A stretch of DNA of 64,000 nt from Euborellia annulipes (taxonomy: Eukaryota > Arthropoda > Insecta > Dermaptera > Anisolabididae). Positions 20,764 through 31,400 of this stretch are shown piece after piece (the stretch's first letter is position 1; every line of letters starts with the position of its first letter). The DNA lies in the NCBI GenBank assembly GCA_023213315.1, contig JAKCPI010004300.1, positions 124,001-188,000 on the forward strand, written 5' to 3'. Under the pieces are notes generated by a model that searched no databases, was not told the DNA's origin, and saw only the letters and a program-made list of their open reading frames with translations. Position numbers and translations under genes: made by a program.

Positions 20764-21020
20764 GCCCTCGGGGCTTGGTGTAGGGGTTAGAGTGCTAACT
20801 TCGTATACCGAACGTCGCGGATTCGTACCCCAGGAAGTCCCATGATTTTATTTAAGGCATTTGGATACCAAATGGCTTAAATAAGAATGCCTGGACCCCA
20901 AATAATATATATTCATAACGGTTATCGTCAAAGTCTTAAATGGCCTAAGTTGCCGAAGACTGTGTGAATGTGTGGGTGCATGTGAGTGTGAATGAGAAAA
21001 AAGTGTGAATGTTTAAAAAA
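20764..21020 (+). repeat. tRNA-derived SINE, family 1, complete, with target duplication
   Basis: Flanked by AAATAAACT (20755-20763 and 21021-21029). The head GGTGTAGGGGTTAGAGTGC and B-box-like GGATTCGTACCCC are followed by the body with GGATACCAAATGGCTTAAAT and GTTGCCGAAGA. It inserted into the Penelope-like arm. Confidence 0.75.
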
Positions 21021-21074
21021 AAATAAACTAATTTGGAAAAATATAAAACTTTGGGTTTTTATTTTAATAATTAA

Positions 21075-21238
21075 TATAAGGAAAACGGGGCATACAAGAA
21101 TCCCGGAGGAGCTACCTAAAAATAGCATACTCAGAGGACCGCTGGATGCCATGCCAAAAACAATTGACTTCGAAAAGGGCTTTAAAGTGGTTTTAAAAAA
21201 CCACAAGGCAGTAACAGACGAAGATCAAGACAAAAAAA
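21075..21238 (+). pseudogene. LINE ORF2 fragment, upstream part
   Basis: Open frame with KTGHTRIPEELPKNSILRG and DAMPKTIDFEKGFKVVLK, ending DEDQDKK where the hairpin-capped repeat begins. After the repeat, KGSVSWYTDGSK continues in the RNase H domain, so this is the linker before RNase H of the same LINE. Confidence 0.5.
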
Positions 21239-22253
21239 TCTGGTGTGACTGGCGCACAGCACAGAACTTTCTCTTACCCTTCGGTAAGAGAAAGTTGCGC
21301 ACTGTGCTGGTCACACCAGATTTTTTGTGTCGAGATATATTTAGTTTCCCATAGCACCTTAGTTTCAAACTTGCATTTTAAATGTTTACTGCTTCAAATA
21401 AACTATGGTTATTTTTCAAAATTTTAATCTCATATTTGGACATTTTATACACAATATAGATTCGTAAATAAATACAAAATTTCATAAGAATTGGAAAAAA
21501 AAAATTTTAAATGCGTAAAAAGTTCCAAAGGGGACCCCCTTTTGAATCGAAATTAACATACAAATCCCTATAGGAAATTAACATTGGCCAAATGCGAAGA
21601 TAAGGTAGAAAAATTTAAAACGCGTAGAAAGAGAGAAGATAGTTTTGTGAGAGAGAGAGATATGTTTTCTCCGAAAAAAAAAAAATGGGCGTTTAAATAA
21701 TAATTGATTTTTAATCTAATAATAATAATTGATTTTTAATCTAATAAAAAGAAAAAGATTTAAATTCCGTTACCATGGCAACCATTTATTTCTCCTATCT
21801 TTCCTATGAAGCACAAGAGTAAAGTGTGCTTCAAACAATTTTGAGGGCAAAACGAGAATATACATTTGAAAGAGCATCTAAAAAATAATTGATTTTTGAA
21901 TTTTAATCAAAATCGTTAGAGCGAATTTTGAGAAAATCGAAAAAAACTGAAAAAGTACATCAGTAAAGTACTAGTACTTTTTGGCCGATTTTGATTAAAA
22001 GCTTATTTTGTCGGTCCCGGGGGGTGTTTAACTTAAATATAAAATTTCAGCCTCATAGCTCAATTCCTTCATGCTTAAAATTGAACACACACAGACAGAC
22101 AGACAGACAGACCATGTCGCGAAAACCACTTTTTTGGATTCAGGGGACCTCAAAACGTGAAGATCCATCAAAATCTCGACATCGAATTTTTGACATGAAA
22201 CCAATACTTTCTCTCTATATATATATTACATATATACATAGGTAAGAGAAAGT
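21239..22253 (+). repeat. Hairpin-capped repeat, inserted in LINE ORF2
   Basis: Starts TCTGGTGTGACTGGCGCACA, ends GGTAAGAGAAAGT, and lies between two halves of one coding frame, which fixes its borders to within a few A residues. Contains the 5' hairpin, an (ACAG)n run at about 22090, and the shared 3' part TTTTTGACATG...TTTCTCTCTATATA. Confidence 0.7.
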
Positions 22254-22255
22254 AA

Positions 22256-22994
22256 AAGGATCAGTAAGTTGGTATACTGATGGATCCAAAACAGATGCTG
22301 GAGTGGGCAGAGGTAAAAGGCCCTAACTGTAGCCTTGTAAAAGCCCTTGGCACCTCAGCAACAATCTATCAGGCAGAAATTCTTGCCATAAATACATGCG
22401 CCCAAGAGATCCTTAAAAAAGGACCTCGGGGAGCAAAGATAAAAATCCATTCGGATAGCCAAGCAGCCTTAAAAGCGCTAAAATCATATGCCTTTAAATC
22501 GAGACTGACTTGGGAATGCCTAAATTCTGTAAAGGAGCTGGCTACACACAATAGTGTAACCCTTAAATGGGTGCCAGGACATGGAGGAATACAAGGCAAT
22601 GAAGAAGCAGACCAACTAGCAAGGATGGGAGCAAATACTCCTTTCACAGGGCCCGAACCAGCCTGTGGGCTATCGCATAAGCACCAAAGACTGGAAATCG
22701 GGCGGTCGAAGGAAGACGAAAACAAAAAGCTATGAGCAAAAAACCCAGGCTTAAGACAAGCGAAGAAGTTCCTTTAAAATATCATCTAATGAAGATGGGC
22801 AGAGCTGATGACGATACATGTTGCCTCTGCAATCTGACAAAAGAAACGGTGGAACACATCATGTGCGAATGTATTGCACTAACCCATCAAAGAAGGCTAG
22901 TTTTCGAAAGGGCTGAAATAAAACCTGAGGAAATATCAAAAGCCTCTCCACAGAATATACTGGCCCTGGTAAAAGGGACGGATATATTCTAAGG
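22256..22994 (+). pseudogene. LINE ORF2 C-terminus: RNase H and zinc knuckle (I/Jockey-like), frameshifted
   Basis: RNase H motifs appear in order: WYTDGSK (22270), QAEILAI, IHSDSQAALKAL and WVPGHGGIQGNEEADQLAR, holding the expected D-E-D-D residues. They are followed by a Cys/His knuckle (CCLCNLTKETVEHIMCEC at about 22831). The frame changes once after GVGRG and again near 22733, so the copy is dead. An (ATA)n tail at 23067-23096 follows, as in I-type LINEs. The reverse transcriptase is missing: truncation is at the 5' side, and the left part is at 21075-21238. Confidence 0.85.
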
Positions 22995-23065
22995 ACAAAT
23001 ATTGGACAACAAAGGATCAGAACAAAAGATCAACTAATGGTCGCAGTTCAAAGTGCCTTAGGTCC

Positions 23066-23098
<33 letters not shown>

Positions 23099-23109
23099 TA
23101 AAATGTCTT

Positions 23110-23245
23110 CATCATTATTACTAGTAAATAAGAATGATAAGACATTTAAAATATTATAAGACTTTAAATGTCTTTTCATTCCTACTATGGATAGATAATT
23201 TTTCTATTTGATGTTCACTCACGGGCATATTAACTTGTTTGAGTT
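23110..23245 (-). repeat. Tail of a Gag unit (copy 7, coding part lost)
   Basis: Carries the conserved stem-loop and the last codons before it (GTGAGTGAACATCAAATAG on the minus strand), then joins directly to a Penelope-like arm. Confidence 0.6.
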
Positions 23246-23478
23246 AATGTTAGCAGAGTGTAAAATGAGGTATAAGAATGCCCTTTATGTTAAATTATTG
23301 TAAAGAATACTTTTGTTAACATTATGATTGTTTCAGCTTCCTCTGAAGAAGAAGAGCCTTTGTGCCTTCGAAATATTAGGAAATAAACTAATTTGGAAAA
23401 ATATAAAACTTTGTGTTTTTATTTTTCCCTTCCTACATCCTTGCCGAAAAATCAGCCTGGTTGAGGAGTTTCGGTTCT
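23245..23478 (+). mobile_element. Single arm of the Penelope-like family
   Basis: Same family as 6793-7124, with motif TCCT, CTGAAGA, GAAG...CTTC hairpin, GAAATATT, AGGA at 23339-23381. Stem I is fully paired and is followed by AATAAACT. Confidence 0.65.
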
Positions 23479-23656
23479 AAAAACAACGAATTTTCCTTGC
23501 ATATCTTACAATTAGTTATAAAATCTGGTGTGCCATTTTTTTAATATTTATTTATAAAACCACCGCCCACTAAGTAGTATACTACTAAAATTTCTTAAAA
23601 ACTGAAATCCTAGCTTATAAGAGGAGAAATGAAATAATATATTTAGATTAACTCAC

Positions 23657-23766
23657 TGAATGTAGCTGGAGATGTTGAGTTGATTTTTAGGAACAGCAAA
23701 TTTCAAATTGGAGAGAGCAAAGAAATTTGAAGACATTCATTTATCTTCCACGCGTTCAAAGAATTC
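23657..23766 (-). pseudogene. Exon-like module X, copy 5
   Basis: Acceptor TTTTGCAG, then GAATTCTTTGAACGCGTGGA, and donor TTCA|GTGAGT. An in-frame TGA follows EFFERVEDK. Downstream intron sequence equals that after Gag-like copy 2. Confidence 0.45.
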
Positions 23767-23894
23767 CTGCAAAAGAATAAAAAGAAAAATAATTTTCAAT
23801 AATTCTAAAATATACAAAGAATTCTAATTAATCAAATAAAAAGTGTTAGATATCAGTTATATATATATATATATGTGTATGTGAAGACAAAGTT

Positions 23895-24307
23895 TCTCGA
23901 GTTGGTTGTTCTCGTTTCATCTCTCCGTTTAGAGCCATTTCCAAGAGTGAAGGGATAGGAGATAATCGTGGAGGTGTTTTGTTTTCAAGTCGCAGTTGTG
24001 CTTCCCAGGTCAAGTCAGTGGATGTCTCAGGGGTTTGAATTTCTAACTGGGATCTAGAAGGAGGTTGGTTGTGTTTGACTCTGGAGCATCAATCTGCCTA
24101 GTCCCTAAGCCGAGTAGTTATTCCATGTCTTCGAGGCTTGTATTTGCCTTTGGGATTTGTGTAAATATGTGCTGGTTTGTGGGTGTAATACCTAGTTTGG
24201 GTCTGACGTGCTTCCTACTCAGATGGTCGAGATGTCTGCATAATAATAATAATAATAAATATATATATATATATCTCAACAACCAACGCGATTTAACCCG
24301 ACAAAAT
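23895..24307. mobile_element. Inverted-repeat element, copy 1 (partner 25688-26092)
   Basis: Left end TCTCGAGTTGGTTGTTCTCG and right end CCAACGCGATTTAACCCGAC form imperfect inverted repeats, clearer in copy 2 (GAGTTAAGTCGCATTGAATG against CGACTTAACCCGAC). The two bodies align over about 350 bp (for example GGGATCTAGAAGGAGGTTGG). A right-end fragment lies at 16388-16412. They sit in the intron-like spaces between X modules. Confidence 0.6.
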
Positions 24308-24548
24308 TTATATAAATTGTATATAACACTAAACTTTAATTATTTTTTTTTTTTTTTTGTAATCTATTTAAATTAATTTTTTATGCAAATTATTATTAAA
24401 TTTGGCTATAAATTGCTCAGGAACATTTCGGTAACACATTGTCCAAAAATATTGCCGGGTAATGTTTTGAGAAACATTGCCCGGCAACGTGCATTTTTTT
24501 TTTTTTGCTCGTGGAGAGGCCCCTTAATAGAAATAATGAATTACTCAC

Positions 24549-24616
24549 CAAATAAAGCAGGAGAAAACGAGGTGAGTTACAGCAAATTTCAAATAGCTAA
24601 GGCGATCGAAGAATTC
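24549..24616 (-). pseudogene. Exon-like module X, copy 4
   Basis: Acceptor CTACAG-like with GAATTCTTCGATCGCC and donor TTTG|GTGAGT. The 68-nt frame reads EFFDRLSYLKFAVTHLVFS. Confidence 0.4.
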
Positions 24617-24824
24617 CTGTAAAAAATGAAAAATTAAAATGATTTTCTATAATTCCATTAAAAAATTTTTCTAATATAAAATGAATTTTTAATGTAAAAA
24701 AAGTGATGTGTACTACAAATTGATGATATCTAGCTTATTTGAAGATGGTTAATAAAACAAGGCCTAAATAGTCTATGTATAAAAATATTCTATTTTTTTT
24801 TAATAAATAAAGAAATTATATATA

Positions 24825-25328
24825 CAGTAGAACCTCGATAAGTTAAACCTCGCTAAGTTCAAAACCTCCGTAACTTAAAATTTTTTCAATTCCCTTCCCT
24901 TGACAGCGTAAAACCTCTATTACTTAAAGAACAAAACCTCTGTAACTTAAACAAATATTTTGAGCATAGCCCTCGATAACTTAAAATTATATTTTGGTGA
25001 CCTCTATAACTTAAAGTATTTCTTTACATATCATCGAGAAAATAGTTAATGCAGAAAATCAAAAATACATGAAGCAGAAAAAAATTACTGATTTTTTTGT
25101 AAATAAATAAATCTATTAATTTAATTTATATTTAACTAAACTATTCTAAATAAACAAATAGATCAAACGAAATTCCTTTTTCACTCACGTGCCCAAAGTC
25201 AATAAACCTCGGTACGTTAAAAATTATATTCAATAACCTCTCTAACTTCAACTCTCGATAAGTAAAAAACTCGATAACTCAAATTTCTAACCGTTTCCCT
25301 TGAACTTTAACTTATCGAGGTTCTACTG
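24825..25328. mobile_element. pogo/Tigger-type short element
   Basis: Ends CAGTAGAACCTCGATAAGTT (left) and its inverted copy on the right, flanked by TA. The start CAGTAGAACCTCGAT is typical of the pogo/Tigger branch of Tc1/mariner. Many internal copies of CCTC.RTAACTTAAA repeat on both strands. No transposase frame. Confidence 0.85.
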
Positions 25329-25360
<32 letters not shown>

Positions 25361-25442
25361 TTGGTCATATTATTAAAATTTCTTTATAACTGAAATCCTA
25401 GTTTATAAGAAATAAATAAAATAATATATTTAGATTACTCAC

Positions 25443-25555
25443 TGAATGTAGCTGGAGTTCTTGAGTTGCTCTCTAGGAACAGCAAATTTTAAATTGGAGG
25501 CAGAGAAATTTGAAAAGTCATTCGTTTATCTTCCAGGCGTTCAAAGAATTCCTTC
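25443..25555 (-). pseudogene. Exon-like module X, copy 3
   Basis: Like copy 5: GAATTCTTTGAACGCCTGGA, ending CTACATTCA before GTGAGT. The AG just before GAATTC is lost (AAGGAATTC), moving the nearest acceptor 4 bases upstream. Confidence 0.4.
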
Positions 25556-25687
25556 CTAAAAAAGAATAAAAAGAAAAATAATTTTCTACAATTCCAATTC
25601 TAATCAATCAAAAAAAAAAGTATTAGTTATTAGTTATATAGGGTCATATATATATATAATGTGTATAAGTGTGTATGTGAAGAGAAA

Positions 25688-26092
25688 GTTTCTCGAGTTA
25701 AGTCGCATTGAATGGTCTCGTTTCTGATCTCCGTCTAGAGCCATTTTTAAGGGTGAAGGGATAGGAAATAATCGTAGAGATTGTTTATTTTCGGGTCGCA
25801 GACTTGCACCTCAGGTCTAGTCAGTGAATGTCAGGGGTTTAGATTTGTATCTGGGATCTAGAAGGAGGTTGGTTGTGTGTAATAATGTTTGTGTTTGGTT
25901 TGGGGGTCTCAATCTGCCTAGTCCCTAAGCCGTGTAGTTATTGCATGTCATCGAGGCTTATATTTGCCTTTGGGATTTGTGTAATGATGTGTAGTTTTGT
26001 GTGTGTAATAGCTAGTTTTTCTGGGTGTGTAATACTTAGATGGTTGCATAGTAAATGTATATATATATATCTCAATATGCGACTTAACCCGA
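25688..26092. mobile_element. Inverted-repeat element, copy 2
   Basis: See the partner at 23895-24307; here the terminal repeats are better kept. Confidence 0.6.
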
Positions 26093-26374
26093 CAAAATTT
26101 ATATATAAAACTAAATTTTAATTTTTTTTGAGCCTAATAAAATTAATTTGTTATGCAAATTATTATTATCTAGCTATTTTTGCAGATTGAAAGTAATTTC
26201 CTGTTAAGTCTATTTTATTATATTTAAAAACAGTTAATAAACAATTTCAAATGACATTAAATTAAGTTATGAAAAAAACAGATTATATATTTATAAAATC
26301 ACCCAATCTCTTCCCCTATCCCGGATGCTATTCATTCTTAAAACAAAAATACTATCTTTTAAGAAAAAAAATAA

Positions 26375-27690
26375 AATGATTAGATTACTCACCAAATGGA
26401 GCCAGAGAAATGAGTTGAGATACGACAAATAGGAAAGTGTTGATCTTCAGGCCGATCGACGAATTCCTGTAAAAAGAAAAAATAATTTTCTATAATTCCA
26501 TTAGATAATTTTGATAATATTAAAGCAAAGAATTCTAATTACGCAATATAAAAAAAGGTGTTAGAATATATTAGTTTACTTTATATATATATAAGCAAAT
26601 TTTTGGATTGGAGTGGCTATTTTTAATCAAAACTCAAGTGAAAAAAGATAATAGATTCCATAAGAAAGACCTATTGTTTTTTTATTAAGATGTTTTAAAA
26701 GAAATTTTTCATTTAAAAAGTGTGATGGTCTACAAATTAGTGATATCTAGCTATTTTTAATCAAGGGAGAAGGGATATATATACACATGAAACAAAAATC
26801 GAATAGAGAGTTATTTGGAAAAACATCTGGATGAAATGACATAATTTGAAATATTAAATTTATTAAATCAGCTCTATTATCCTTTGAATTGATTTTAAAA
26901 TTTAAATAAATTCATAATGAAAGTGAAATAATAAGCCAAATTGATATAGGCAAAAAAATTTAGTAAAAATAACATTTTAATATTTATAAAAAAGTCAAGC
27001 TATCTAAAAGGAAAATGAATATTAAATTCTAAGTCCAAATTTAATAAAATTTTATAATTTTATAATCAATATTGATTGATTATAAAATTATATGTGAGTA
27101 GAATTCAACTATTATAGGAAATAATTTAAATAATAATAATCTATTAAAATTTATTATTTAATAATTTATTTAGATCATTTTTACCGTGTTAATAAAATTA
27201 GAAAGGCTTTTAAATAGGTGAAAATATAAAATAAAGTGAAAATAAAATCGAATCATAACCTAGGAAGTGAGTGAGTGACATTCAATGTTAATAGAATGGG
27301 TTTAGTGGCGAGATAGTATTAATTAAGAAATTAATAAACTAATAGAAAACTTTCTAATTAAAATATGAAAGGGTGAAATGCAAAATAAATAATAAATACC
27401 TTTAATAATGATCCAAACATGTTATAAGTAGAACATGACAAAAAAGAGGCAAAGCAAACGTCGCAGATGGCAGTGGCGAGTGAGTTGGCAGTTAGAGGTT
27501 GATTCAATTACTTGATGAAATACACCTAAAATTAATAAAAAAAAAAAATTAGAAAAAAAAACTAATTAGGGTCTATATAGTATTTTAATTAAATATTTAA
27601 TTAATTAAAGTAGGAAAATAATTTTGCAAACACAACCGAGAGGGAAAATCAGATAAAGGTTTGTTCAATTACTTGTTTCAATATATTACC
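26375..27690 (-). repeat. Right copy of the segmental inverted duplication (empty at the Penelope-like site)
   Basis: Minus-strand equivalent of 5250-7440. It holds module X copy 2 at 26393-26466 (74 nt against 73 in its partner, so the frames differ). At 26664-26676 it has the single unduplicated target CAATAGGTCTTTC. 27690-28440 is AT-rich with no gene. Confidence 0.8.
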
Positions 27691-28462
27691 TAAAGGACAA
27701 AAAAATTTTTCTATAATTGCAAATGAAAAAAAAATATTAATTAATATGTGGAATGTCTTTTTTAATACTAAAGTATTTCAATAAATAAAATCCTAATTTA
27801 AAGAAGGAAAATAATTTTAATTAAAAACACTGTTGGACTAAGGATTGGTTCACGTACTTGTATAATCCCCCCAAATATAAATAGTTTATGTTATAAAGGA
27901 CCGTTTAAATTATTTTATTTATTAAAATGAAAATTACTAGTTTATAAAAATAAACTTATTTAATTATAAATATTAATAAGTATATATTAATATATATATA
28001 TATTAAGAAGATTTATAAGAATAAGAATTGTACTTTGCATTTGTCAGGGGCTCTGAAAAGAATGAAGTAAGAAAGAGTGAGAGAAAAGAATCCATTGAAA
28101 TAATTAAAAATAAAAAAATAAATAAATTTTTCTTTTCAGGAATATTTTAATTAAAGACTAATTATATTTATATATATTGTGGTTTTTTTATTTATTTTCT
28201 ATACCAACGAAATAATTGATTTCCTCAAAAATAAAAGGAATTATTTTAAAAATAATCCTGTCGTAGGGTTTGAGCTGGTAATCATTTAAAAAAAAAAGAA
28301 AAAAATTATTTTAGTTGATCCCTTTACCATTTCATATAAATTCTCTAAAAAAGAGACGGACCGAAAGGCCTAATGCGGACGGCGCGGCTAGTAATATAAA
28401 TTTTTCCATGTCCCTTATTTCAAGGTGCTTGAATATTGAATTATTTCCAAAGTTTTTTTTTT

Positions 28463-31400
28463 CTATAAAGCAGGGACATTTGGTGCCGGTCCAATTCCCC
28501 CGGCCAGTCGATGTACAGCCTCTGCAGCAGCTGCAGTTAACCAAACGGCTTCTTTTTCAGTCGCCGCTTCAGCATAAACTCTTACCACATCTTCAGTCCC
28601 TGATGGCCTAAGATAAATAATTTTTTTTTATATTGAAGTTTACCAAAAAAATTAATTAAACTCAACGTACCTTACGAAGGTTCGGCCTTTTTTAGTTCGT
28701 GCCATCAAAGCATCCAATTCTTGTTGAAGACCTTCGGGCTTACTGCATCGTCCTTTGGCATCACTATTCACAATAGCATTACGGTCCTAAAAAAAAGATT
28801 AATTTTTTCCGTTACTGCATTATTAAAAAAAAAATTTAGCCATTTGGATACCAAAATTTTCTTATTACCTTAACGATCACTTTGTCAAGGCGATTGGGTA
28901 AATCAGCATAACAAGCAAACCAATCAGCTGCATTCCAGCCACGAGCTAAAAGTATGGATTCGACAAAAAGTAAATCAGCAAGTGCATCTCCTACAGCCGG
29001 GTTTATCACTTGAGATGCAGCATATAAACGTTGAGCAGCCAATTTTACTTTTACAGAAATATCCTGAAATTTTCTTTCTTAATTAATAACTAACCATATT
29101 TGAAAAGATTTGAAATAACAAACTTTTTCATTTATTTTATCCTGAATTCGTTTAAGTGTCTCTTTACTAAATAGTATAGTTCCATGGCCATTTGCTTCAA
29201 AATAAACTCCGATATCATATTCAAGAGCTTTTTTATGCAAGTGTTTCACGCCAGTTGGCGTGCAGGCAACAGGAATTTTCTAAAAAAAAAATCAGAATTA
29301 ATTGACATAAACAAATATTTTTAAAAAGTTAATCGATTACCAATTCATCAATAATATAATTAGTAGAAGCGCCATTAGCATAGGCAGTTTGTACTAGGCC
29401 AACTTGCAACGAAAGTTCGCTCTCCCGAACTAATTCCACTAAAAAACTCGCAGCTGAAATAAAATCATATAAAATTTATATGTTTATTAAATGTGAGTAC
29501 AAGAATAGGAATACCTAGCGTGGCAATGCGATCTCCATCTAATAATTTAAGACCGTCATTTGTTCGAAAAAAATAAACAAGTCGATCTGCGTCTCCATCA
29601 ACGCTACAACATCGAGTATTATCTGGGGCTGGCAGCCCTCGAGGAGATTGTAGTTTGGTTTTTACATAATCCGCACCGCACTAAAATAAAAAAAAATATT
29701 TTTTTAATAAGTGATTTGTTTATATTTTGGAGGGGGTATATATAAATTCTTCGGTACGGGGGGGGGGGCCTGAACTCCTCCAAACGCGAATGTTTTGCGG
29801 AAAATTTTTTGTAAGAAACTAAATTTTTTTTCACACGAATTTTTTGAAATTTTTTCTTTTCGAATCAAAGTTTTCCATCCTGAGGAAAATTTGTTCTGAT
29901 GTCTGTATATCCCTATATATGTATATAAGTTTGGGAAATCGGGGGGGGGGCTGCCCCTTATATCTGTTTTGAATATAATAAATACTTCATGGTTTAATAT
30001 ATCTTCAGGTCGAGAACCATCATTGAAAATGGTCACTTGAAGGACGTCAGGTCCTAATTCAGAGAGCAAAGCAGCAAACTTTGAAGCTCCCACACCATTT
30101 GAACCATCAAAATACAATTTTGAAGAATAATTGCCATTTTTGCCAATATACTAAAAAAAAATTTTATTTAAAATTTTTTATGTTTTATCACAGTCTATAT
30201 ATTTCTTACTTGATTTCTGAGTGTCTTAAATGCTGAAGCAATTGTTTCATAGTAAAATTTTTCAGTTGGTTTGCCACCTGGAGTGTTACTTTGTAAAACG
30301 GCGAAATGAAGTTGCGGGGTGGTCACCTCTTCTAGATCAATACATTCTCCTCCAAGGATTGAAATTCCTTTTTTGGCACATTTGCAAAGATGTGAACTGC
30401 TAGATCTAATAAGAGTGAAATTTCGTTAATTTAATGTAATAATGATTATAAACTCCTATTACTGGTCGACAAAAATGAGCTTTTTTCACAAGAATAAAGA
30501 GATGAGATTCTAGAAGTATTTTTCATGTTGAATTCAAATATCATTTCAGTTTTGCCCCATCAGGCACAGTTTTAGAGATATAGAGAAAAATAAATTTTAA
30601 TAGAAAATGCATTCATTCGTGAAAATCTGTTGATTATTATAGTGCATTAGGGGTGTCCAAAGCAAAAAAACCTAAAAAATTGGATTTTTCTAAACTTTAA
30701 GCACGTGTAAATGACCTCCGATTGGGCGGAAACTTAAAATTTAAATGTATTATAACTTCCTGCATATTTTTAAGGGGTGTCGCCTTAAAAATATCTAGAA
30801 AAAAATCTGGTGGGACTGGTCGCACAGCATACAACTTTCTCTTACCTTCGGTAATCGATAGTTGTGTTCTGTGCTTGTCAGATTTTTTTGTGTCGAGATA
30901 TATTTAGTTTCCGAAAAAAAACTGAAAAAGTACATCAGTAAAGTATTAGTAGGCTACTCTTTGGCCGATTTTGTTCAAAAGCTTCGTGTCACGTGCCAGA
31001 GGGCAGAGGCGTACCGAGGCAGTTGGGGGCCTGGGGCGGCACTAGAAGTGGTGGCCTTATTTTGAATTTTTTTTTTGGGGGGTGCTCATCTTTAAATATC
31101 CCTCTCCTCCATACACAAAAATATTTTTAAAATACCGTATATCCCTGAACCCCAAGGGGTCAGGTCGTCTCAAAGAGAAATTTTTATTAAATTTTTTTTT
31201 TTTTTTTTAACTAAATTTTTCCGTTTTTACTTGAGCCCTAAGGGCCTCGGGGCCTCTCAAAGAGAAATTTTCATTAAATTTTGTTTTTGTTTTTTTTTTT
31301 AACTAAATTTTTTTCGTTTTTACTTGAGCCCTGAGGGCCCGGGGGCCTCTCAAAGAGAAATTTTCATTAAATTTTGTTTTGTTTTTTATCTATATTTTTC

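Noticed and set aside
22369..22725. A 118-codon minus-strand frame
   Set aside because: Antisense shadow of the LINE RNase H domain.
28836..29042. Separate small genes from single-exon frames at 28332, 28836, 29704 and 33036 on the minus strand
   Set aside because: These are exons of PGM3 (with intron read-through) or their shadows.
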